Part shown: positions 12,598 to 18,724 of the stretch, piece after piece
Layout of the letters: every line of letters begins with the position of its first letter
Position numbering within the stretch: the first letter of the stretch is position 1
Origin: JAYEHK01 sp034659475
GTDB lineage: Bacteria > Bacillota > Syntrophomonadia > Syntrophomonadales > Syntrophomonadaceae
Assembly (NCBI GenBank): GCA_034659475.1
Contig: JAYEHK010000074.1
Span: 1 to 18,724, forward strand
Reading direction: 5' to 3'
DNA: 18,724 bases
Notes under the pieces: generated by a model
Databases searched by the model: none
Told to the model about the DNA's origin: nothing
The model's input: only the letters and a program-made list of their open reading frames with translations
Program-made: the position numbers and the translations under genes

Positions 12598-15500
12598 ATG
12601 AGGATGGATCAATTGAATCATACTGTAAAACGCATCATGGTAGAAAAAAAGCCTGGATTTGATGTTGAGGCACAGCATTTGTACCACGATTTAAAAGAAA
12701 ATTTAGGTATATTCAATCTTGAAAGGGTCAGAATCATTAACCGCTACGATATTTCTGGTATTTCCGACGAAGCCTATGAAGAGGCCAAGAGCACCATATT
12801 TTCTGAACCTAATGTTGATTTTGTCTATGATGAAACACTTGAAATAGAGCCTGGCGTAAAACATTTCGTCATGGAGTACCTGCCTGGTCAGTATGATCAG
12901 AGGGCAGATTCCGCTGCTCAATGTATTCAGATTTTAACCCAGGGAGAACCACCGACGATTCTTTCCGCCAAATTAATTTTACTTTATGGAGAATTATCGG
13001 AAGCCGATTTCCAAGCGATCAAAGGCTATTGTATCAATTCAGTTGATTCCCGTGAGGCCTCTCTTCAAAAGCCCTCTTCATTGGAAATGGAATTAGTTAC
13101 GCCGGAGGATGTGGCTACTCTTGATGGCTTTATCCAGATGGAGGAAGCGGAGCTGACCTCTTATCGAGATACCATGGGCCTGGTGATGAGTTTCGAAGAT
13201 CTAAAGTTCTGTCAGGCTTACTTCCGAGACAAAGAAAAAAGAAACCCCACATTGACGGAAATAAAAGTGATTGATACCTATTGGTCGGATCACTGCAGAC
13301 ATACTACCTTTTCAACCAGCATTGACAGGGTATCCATAGAACCAAAAGGGTTGGGTTTGCCTGTAAAGAAAGCCTATGAAACCTACCTGAAGGACCGCAG
13401 CTTTGTGTACGGCTCCGAGGAAAGGGATGTTTGCCTCATGGACATCGCTGTGCTGGGGATGAAAAAGCTGAAAAAAGAAGGCAAACTACAGGATTTAGAC
13501 CTGTCAGATGAGATCAATGCCTGCAGTATCGTGGTGGAAGCAGATATCAATGGTAAAAAAGAAGACTGGTTAGTGATGTTTAAGAACGAAACCCATAATC
13601 ATCCCACCGAAATTGAACCTTTTGGCGGGGCCGCCACATGCCTGGGGGGTGCCATCAGAGATCCTCTATCCGGCCGTGTTTATGTTTACCAGGCCATGAG
13701 GGTAACCGGAAGCGGTGATCCCAGGGTAAGCTTATCGGAAACCTGGCCGGGGAAACTGCCGCAGCGAAAAATCACAACCAGTGCAGCAGCCGGGTACAGC
13801 TCCTACGGCAATCAGATTGGACTGGCTACAGGACAAGTGGCGGAGGTGTATGATGAAGACTTTATTGCCAAACGGATGGAAGTGGGAGCGGTTATCGGAG
13901 CAGCACCAAAAGCCAATGTGGTTAGAGAAGCTCCAGCAACTGGAGATGTGGTGATTCTTCTGGGCGGCAAAACGGGTCGGGATGGATGCGGGGGCGCTAC
14001 CGGTTCTTCCGTGGAACATACTGAAGAATCCATCTTTACGTGTGGGGCCGAAGTTCAGAAAGGGAATGCCCCTACAGAGAGAAAAATACAACGACTGTTC
14101 AGAAATCCCCAGGCCAGCAGATTGATTAAAAGATGCAACGACTTTGGCGCAGGCGGTGTTTCTGTGGCCATAGGAGAATTAACGGATGGATTGGTCATTA
14201 ATCTGGATGCAGTGCCCAAGAAATATGAAGGTCTGGACGGGACAGAGCTGTCCATTTCCGAATCCCAGGAGAGAATGGCAGTGGTTGTAGCCAAAGAGAA
14301 TGCTGCTCCCTTTATGGAATTGGCTGAATCAGAAAATCTGGAAGCCGTTGAAGTGGCTGAAGTGAGCGCTGACAGACGGCTGAAGATGTTCTGGCGTGGC
14401 ACTGCCATTGTAGACATCGCCAGAGAATTTTTGGATACCAATGGGGTGAAACAACATACGGAAGTCTCCGTGCAGGAACCAGCCGCTGAAGATAACTACT
14501 TTATAAATAAGACTACAGACATTTCTTCAAACATAGAAAAAGCCTGGCTGAACAATTTGCAGGACTTGAATGTGTGCTCACAGCGGGGGTTAGTGGAGTG
14601 TTTTGACAGCTCCATCGGGGCCGGTACGGTTCTGATGCCATTTGGAGGCAAATACCAGGCAACGCCTGCTATTGGGATGGCGGCTAAATTGCCGGTGGAA
14701 TCCGGTGATACTATTACAGGCACACTCATGGCCTATGGCTATAATGCACAAATGGCAAAATGGAGTCCCTTCCATGGCGCTTTGTATGCTGTAATCGAAG
14801 CCGTTTCGAAGATTGTCGCCATGGGGGGCAATTATCAGACCATACGCTTAACCTTGCAGGAGTATTTCGAGAAGCTGGGAAATGACCGCAGTAAATGGGG
14901 CAAGCCCTTCGCTGCCTTGCTGGGTGCCTACTATGCCCAGATGGAACTTGGAATCCCGGCCATCGGAGGTAAAGACAGCATGTCCGGTACATTCATGGAC
15001 CTTTCTGTCCCGCCCACATTGGTAGCGTTTGCTGTCGACACAGCGGATGTCAGAAGAGTGATTTCTCCGGAATTTAAGCGCACAGACAGTCAGGTGGTAT
15101 ATATCCCTATCGAAAGAGACGCTTGCGAGATGCCTGACTTCGCATTGCTGCGTGAAACGTATCAAACAATTACCCAGTTGATTCATGCCGGTAAAATACT
15201 GGCAGCCTATCCGGTGCGCGGGGGCGGCATTGCTGAGGCCATCAGCAAAATGTCTTTTGGCAATCGAATCGGCTTCTCCCTGGCAGACCAGGCCTTAACG
15301 TCAAGCGAGATCAACACCCTGCTGTTCTCTTCGGAGTATGGCAGTCTAGTGGTGGAGATGCCGCCGGATGTGGATGTAGAAAAGGACTTGGCTTCCCTTC
15401 CTTACAGAATTTTGGGTAACACACAGAAGGAAGAAACCATTAAAATTGGCGGCATGACCCTCCGTTTGAAGGACGCCCAGGAGGCCTGGGAAAACCCTCT

Positions 15501-16404
15501 GGAAAAAGTATTTCCAACGAAAACGGCTGAAATTCAACAGATGGCGCCCCTTGCCCTGTCCTATAACATACGCGGACAGGCCAGATCTAAAATATCAGTG
15601 GCCAAACCCCGAGTATTTATTCCCGTATTCCCCGGTACCAACTGCGAATATGATACGAAAAAAAGGTTTGAATTAGCGGGGGCAAAAGCGGATGTATGCA
15701 TTATCAAAAATCTAACGCCTGCGGCGATAGAAGAGTCCATCAAAGAAATGGCCGCAAAAATCAGGAAGTCCCAAATCATCATGCTTCCAGGCGGCTTCAG
15801 TTCCGGCGATGAACCTGATGGTTCCGGCAAGTTTATTGCCACGGTCTTCCGCAACCCCCGCATACGGGACGAAGTAATGGATCTCTTGAAAAACCGAGAT
15901 GGTCTGATGCTGGGGATCTGCAACGGTTTTCAGGCTCTGATTAAGCTGGGACTGGTTCCTTATGGTGAAATCCGTAAAATCGACGAAAGCGCCCCTACCC
16001 TGACCTATAACAGGATTGGTCGCCATATGTCAATGATGGTAAACACTAGGATATCTTCTGCTATGTCTCCCTGGTTTACTAATGTGGAGGTTGGAGATGT
16101 TCATCATATAGCCATCTCCCATGGGGAAGGCCGCTTTGTGGCCAGTGAGGCAGATATGAAAAAAATGATGGAGGGCGGTCAAATTGCCGCGCAATATGTA
16201 GATAATGCAGAAAAGCCATCTTATGACATCCGATTTAACCCCAATGGGTCAGATTATGCAGTAGAAGCGATTACCAGTCCTGATGGTAGAATACTGGGGA
16301 AAATGGGTCACTCTGAGAGAATCGGCAAAAACCTTTACATTAATATTCCCGATGAAAAAGATCAACGTTTATTTGAAGCTGGCGTGAACTACTTTAATTC
16401 CTGA
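12598..16404 (+). CDS. purL: Phosphoribosylformylglycinamidine synthase, single-chain PurL
   Basis: Fourth step of de novo purine synthesis: FGAR + ATP + glutamine to FGAM. This is the long single-chain clostridial form (1268 residues), carrying the synthetase and the glutaminase that short-PurL bacteria split into PurL, PurQ and PurS. Visible features: an N-terminal PurS-like part (KRIMVEKKPGFDVEA); SDHCRHTTFS (~230-239); NETHNHPTEIEPFGGAA with His333; FGAGGVSVAIGELTDG; and a class I glutaminase domain from ~1002 with FPGTNCEYD, LPGGFSSGDE, GICNGFQ (nucleophile Cys1108) and GHSER (His1238, Glu1240). All key residues are present. Start choice is open: ATG 12598 and ATG 12604 have weak ribosome sites, whereas TTG 12613 has GAGGA eight bases upstream and would begin MNHTVKRI. 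No other pur gene and no visible purine riboswitch lie nearby. Confidence 0.96.
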   Translation: MRMDQLNHTVKRIMVEKKPGFDVEAQHLYHDLKENLGIFNLERVRIINRYDISGISDEAYEEAKSTIFSEPNVDFVYDETLEIEPGVKHFVMEYLPGQYDQRADSAAQCIQILTQGEPPTILSAKLILLYGELSEADFQAIKGYCINSVDSREASLQKPSSLEMELVTPEDVATLDGFIQMEEAELTSYRDTMGLVMSFEDLKFCQAYFRDKEKRNPTLTEIKVIDTYWSDHCRHTTFSTSIDRVSIEPKGLGLPVKKAYETYLKDRSFVYGSEERDVCLMDIAVLGMKKLKKEGKLQDLDLSDEINACSIVVEADINGKKEDWLVMFKNETHNHPTEIEPFGGAATCLGGAIRDPLSGRVYVYQAMRVTGSGDPRVSLSETWPGKLPQRKITTSAAAGYSSYGNQIGLATGQVAEVYDEDFIAKRMEVGAVIGAAPKANVVREAPATGDVVILLGGKTGRDGCGGATGSSVEHTEESIFTCGAEVQKGNAPTERKIQRLFRNPQASRLIKRCNDFGAGGVSVAIGELTDGLVINLDAVPKKYEGLDGTELSISESQERMAVVVAKENAAPFMELAESENLEAVEVAEVSADRRLKMFWRGTAIVDIAREFLDTNGVKQHTEVSVQEPAAEDNYFINKTTDISSNIEKAWLNNLQDLNVCSQRGLVECFDSSIGAGTVLMPFGGKYQATPAIGMAAKLPVESGDTITGTLMAYGYNAQMAKWSPFHGALYAVIEAVSKIVAMGGNYQTIRLTLQEYFEKLGNDRSKWGKPFAALLGAYYAQMELGIPAIGGKDSMSGTFMDLSVPPTLVAFAVDTADVRRVISPEFKRTDSQVVYIPIERDACEMPDFALLRETYQTITQLIHAGKILAAYPVRGGGIAEAISKMSFGNRIGFSLADQALTSSEINTLLFSSEYGSLVVEMPPDVDVEKDLASLPYRILGNTQKEETIKIGGMTLRLKDAQEAWENPLEKVFPTKTAEIQQMAPLALSYNIRGQARSKISVAKPRVFIPVFPGTNCEYDTKKRFELAGAKADVCIIKNLTPAAIEESIKEMAAKIRKSQIIMLPGGFSSGDEPDGSGKFIATVFRNPRIRDEVMDLLKNRDGLMLGICNGFQALIKLGLVPYGEIRKIDESAPTLTYNRIGRHMSMMVNTRISSAMSPWFTNVEVGDVHHIAISHGEGRFVASEADMKKMMEGGQIAAQYVDNAEKPSYDIRFNPNGSDYAVEAITSPDGRILGKMGHSERIGKNLYINIPDEKDQRLFEAGVNYFNS

Positions 16405-16486
16405 TTCTTTCAACCCGATATTTACAACCCTAAGAAAAATGGCAATAACATTTCACTCCACTGAAGGGGTCTGTGTGAAAACACAA

Positions 16487-16506
16487 ATAGTTTAGTTGTA
16501 AACTAT
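16487..16506. repeat. Small perfect hairpin downstream of purL
   Basis: ATAGTTTA (16487-16494) pairs with TAAACTAT (16499-16506) around GTTG. There is no T tract, so termination is doubtful. The 16405-16585 gap otherwise shows nothing I can name. Confidence 0.35.
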
Positions 16507-16585
16507 AAATGGCCACAGTAAAACGTAAACGCTCAATTACAAGGTGCCTGTTATCTTAAGTTACACCGTGGAAGAAGCTAAAAAG

Positions 16586-16620
16586 CGGGGTTAAAAGAGG
16601 ATGATCCTCTTTTAACCCCG
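16586..16620 (-). terminator. Strong intrinsic terminator of the long-chain acyl-CoA synthetase
   Basis: A perfect 16-bp stem (16586-16601 with 16605-16620, CGGGGTTAAAAGAGGA arm) has a 3-nt loop. On the minus strand it is followed by CTTTTTAG, giving a classic terminator 8 nt after the synthetase stop codon. On the plus strand there is no T tract, though the stem may also slow transcripts from purL. Confidence 0.85.
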
Positions 16621-16627
16621 ATCTGAT

Positions 16628-18535
16628 CTAATCTTCATACATTGCGGCAATTAAATCTTTGTATTTATCCTGCACAACTTTTCTTTTAACCTTCATGGTA
16701 GGTGTAATTTCCCCAGTTTCCTGGGAGAACTCATTTTCGAGCAGTGTGAATTTCTTGATGTGCTCAACTTGTCCCAGATGTTTCTGCTGTTCATCAATTA
16801 TTTCTTTGTAAAATTGAATTACTTTAGGGTTCTTAATCAGTTCGGTCCGGCTGGCAAATGTAATACCTTCTTTCGCTGCCCAATCCTCAAGATTAACATA
16901 GCTAGGAACAATAAGAGCAGATATGTATTTTTTCCCGTCTCCTACAATTGCGATGTATTCAATGAAATGATCTTCAGCCATGATGAGTTCTATCATTTGA
17001 GGAGATATGTTCTTGCCTCCCGATGTTATGATAAGATCCTTAAGCCGATCAGTAATCCGCAGATATCCATCTTCATCAAAATGGCCTATATCACCGGTTT
17101 TGAACCATCCATCTTCAGTGAATGCTTCTTTGGTTATTTCTGGTTTTTTATAATATTCCTTAAATATGTTTGGGCCTTTGGCTTGAATTTCACCTGTATC
17201 AGGATCAATTCTGGCTTCAGCCAAAGGGGGGCATGGTCCAACTGTACCGAATTTGAAGTAATCCGGTCCATTCATCGCAATAACCGGCGATGTTTCAGTG
17301 AGTCCATAACCTCCAGTTATAAGGACTCCACAGTAGAAGAAGAATTTTTCAATTTCCGCATTGAGTGCTGCACCGCCATAATTTACGTGATTCAAATTAT
17401 TACCAAATAGTTCCCGAACTTTGTGAAGTACAAGCTTATCGGCAATTTTCCTTTTTAGGGAAAGGACTGGTCCCGGTTGAATTCCTTCTAAAACTAAATC
17501 GCCGTGCTGACGGGCCACATCTACAGACCAGTGGAATAACTTTTGTTTTATGGGTGAAGCGCTTTTAATTCCGGTATAGACTGTGGAATACATTTTTTCG
17601 AATAGCCGGGGAGCACTGTTAAAAGTTGACGGATTTACTTCTTGCAAATATTGCAGAATCTCATTGTGGTCCTCACAGTACCATAGCTGCATCCCCATTG
17701 ACATACACCCGTAATCCCATGACCTTTCCAGCACATGACTCAGTGGGAGCATACAGATTGTTGAATCCTGGTCAGTATAACCCTTTTGAGTATATCGCCC
17801 AACACCAAAGGAATTATGCATCAGGGTTTTGTGAGTATGGACAGCACCTTTGGGCTCACCTGTCGTTCCGGAAGTATATATAATTGTGCATACATCATCG
17901 TAGTGAGATCGTTTCATAATTTTTTGAATTTTATTATTACTTTTGCTTTTGGCGGCTCTGCCCTCATCAAGAAAATCGTCCCACATAACTACCCGCTTAT
18001 CATCATGGATTTTTGTTCCACGGTGAAATATGACGATTCTTTCCAGCGTCGGGCATTTGTCTAACAGGGCGTATGATCTGTCATAATGAACTTGCCTTCC
18101 TACAAAGAGCACTTTTACTTCTGCGTCGTTAACTAAGTATTCTACTTCCTTTTCTGTGTTTGTAGCATACATTGGCACGGAAATACATCGGATAAGTTGT
18201 GAACCCAGATCAGATAGATGCCATTCCGCTCTGTTGGCTGAAAATATACCGACTTTATCCTCTTCTTTGATACCGTTCTTCAGAAGAGCAGCGGCAACCG
18301 CAAACATGATCTCAGACACCTGATTCCAGGTAAATGTTTCCCACTGACCATACGGTTTGTGATGAAGTTCTTCCCTGTCGCCGTATTTTTTAGCCTGATT
18401 GACAACCATAACGGCAGTCTGCTGCCATTCATCGAGATACTTTTGAAACTCTTTTTCAAAATCCGTCCTTTCTGCATTAAATTTTTCAGTGTAATTAACC
18501 TTCGGCGTTAGCGCCTTCAATGTGTCATAACCCAT
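16628..18535 (-). CDS. Long-chain acyl-CoA synthetase (AMP-forming)
   Basis: Fatty-acid-activating enzyme of 635 residues, of the larger long-chain class rather than the FadD-type at 9088; the two are clearly different branches. ATP loop YTSGTTGEPKG (220-230); LPLSHVLER; GYGLTETSP (409-417); FKTGDIGHFDEDG with Gly481-Asp482; hinge DRLKDLIITSGGKNISP beginning at Asp496; and TPTMKVKRK with the likely catalytic Lys615. It makes acyl-CoA from fatty acid, ATP and CoA; association with the inner membrane face is common in the class, and no membrane segment is evident. The start is ATG 18535 with GGGAGGT about 7 nt upstream. It is a single gene closed by the 16586-16620 terminator and convergent with purL. 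Together with the CoA-transferase and FadD-type ligase it fits a fatty-acid-using anaerobe. Confidence 0.93.
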   Translation of the reverse strand: MGYDTLKALTPKVNYTEKFNAERTDFEKEFQKYLDEWQQTAVMVVNQAKKYGDREELHHKPYGQWETFTWNQVSEIMFAVAAALLKNGIKEEDKVGIFSANRAEWHLSDLGSQLIRCISVPMYATNTEKEVEYLVNDAEVKVLFVGRQVHYDRSYALLDKCPTLERIVIFHRGTKIHDDKRVVMWDDFLDEGRAAKSKSNNKIQKIMKRSHYDDVCTIIYTSGTTGEPKGAVHTHKTLMHNSFGVGRYTQKGYTDQDSTICMLPLSHVLERSWDYGCMSMGMQLWYCEDHNEILQYLQEVNPSTFNSAPRLFEKMYSTVYTGIKSASPIKQKLFHWSVDVARQHGDLVLEGIQPGPVLSLKRKIADKLVLHKVRELFGNNLNHVNYGGAALNAEIEKFFFYCGVLITGGYGLTETSPVIAMNGPDYFKFGTVGPCPPLAEARIDPDTGEIQAKGPNIFKEYYKKPEITKEAFTEDGWFKTGDIGHFDEDGYLRITDRLKDLIITSGGKNISPQMIELIMAEDHFIEYIAIVGDGKKYISALIVPSYVNLEDWAAKEGITFASRTELIKNPKVIQFYKEIIDEQQKHLGQVEHIKKFTLLENEFSQETGEITPTMKVKRKVVQDKYKDLIAAMYED

Positions 18536-18633
18536 ATAATAACCTCCCGAAAAGTTTAATCACTTTATGTCCTTATGTGTTATTATCCTACTAAATATTG
18601 ATTCCCCTGCGAAAACCCCTAAAGTTTCTTAGA

Positions 18634-18668
18634 TTAGCAGGATAAATAGCCATGAATGTCGAAGTAAT
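18634..18668 (+). promoter_or_regulatory. Candidate regulatory region with a Spo0A-box-like site
   Basis: TTAGCAGGAT (18634-18643) is followed by AAAT, CCA and TGTCGAA (18657-18663), the core of the Spo0A box of spore formers. The same TTAGCAGGAT block occurs upstream of the CoA-transferase (minus strand, 2098-2089). It reads to the right and may belong to a gene beyond the window, or it may act on the divergent acyl-CoA synthetase. The site is short, so chance occurrence is possible. Confidence 0.3.
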
Positions 18669-18724
18669 ATAGAGATAAACACAGCTATTTAACTGTAAAT
18701 CAAAATATAGGCGGTTTTTAAAAT

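Noticed and set aside
16760..17410. Plus-strand 216-codon open frame
   Set aside because: It lies wholly opposite the acyl-CoA synthetase, whose motifs are intact; the translation is low-complexity aromatic-rich sequence with no recognisable motif and no ribosome site.
1..18724. CRISPR array, tRNA or rRNA genes
   Set aside because: No regularly spaced direct repeats, no tRNA-like TTCGA/CCA arrangement and no rRNA core motifs were seen on either strand by eye.

Overview
The window looks like a chromosomal segment of a low-to-moderate G+C anaerobic Firmicute (Clostridia, possibly a fatty-acid-using syntroph of the Syntrophomonadaceae/Peptococcaceae kind). The grounds are the AGGAGG-type ribosome sites, the AT-rich intergenic DNA, a clostridial-type single-chain PurL, a Cat-family CoA-transferase, two separate AMP-forming acyl-CoA synthetases and a soluble multi-PAS hybrid kinase. 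The genus is inference; there is no rRNA or other definitive marker.

Layout. 1-118 is G+C-rich DNA unlike the rest, possibly the end of an IS21-like element. 119-635 holds no intact gene but is a patchwork of decayed fragments: half of a hairpin repeat, the promoter and first codons of an HD-domain gene, a 39-bp shard of a helicase gene, a hairpin, and a piece matching the DNA just downstream of the HD gene. 636-2003 (-) is a CoA-transferase. About 2170-2776 (-) is a UvrD/PcrA-like helicase pseudogene with two large deletions and a frameshift, with a hairpin-bounded repeat upstream. 3085-6468 (+) is a PAS-GAF-PAS-PAS-PAS hybrid histidine kinase ending in a receiver. 6515-8623 (-) is the intact helicase, convergent with the kinase, with the same repeat (8639-8803) directly before its start. 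9088-10764 (+) is a FadD-type acyl-CoA synthetase with a strong hairpin behind it. 10876-11044 (-) holds two overlapping short remnants. 11098-12411 (+) is an HD-domain protein with an unusual middle region. 12598-16404 (+) is purL. 16628-18535 (-) is a second long-chain acyl-CoA synthetase with a very strong terminator.

How it fits together. The CoA-transferase and the two ligases all activate carboxylic acids as CoA esters, which suits a fatty-acid-metabolising anaerobe, but each is in its own transcription unit. PurL is a lone purine gene here. The most unusual feature is the recombination record. The helicase, its upstream hairpin element and the HD-domain gene each have decayed partial copies within the first 3 kb. 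These sequences therefore appear to be multicopy and recombining, and the helicase promoter seems to lie inside the repeat. No operon of a known defence or mobile system is visible.
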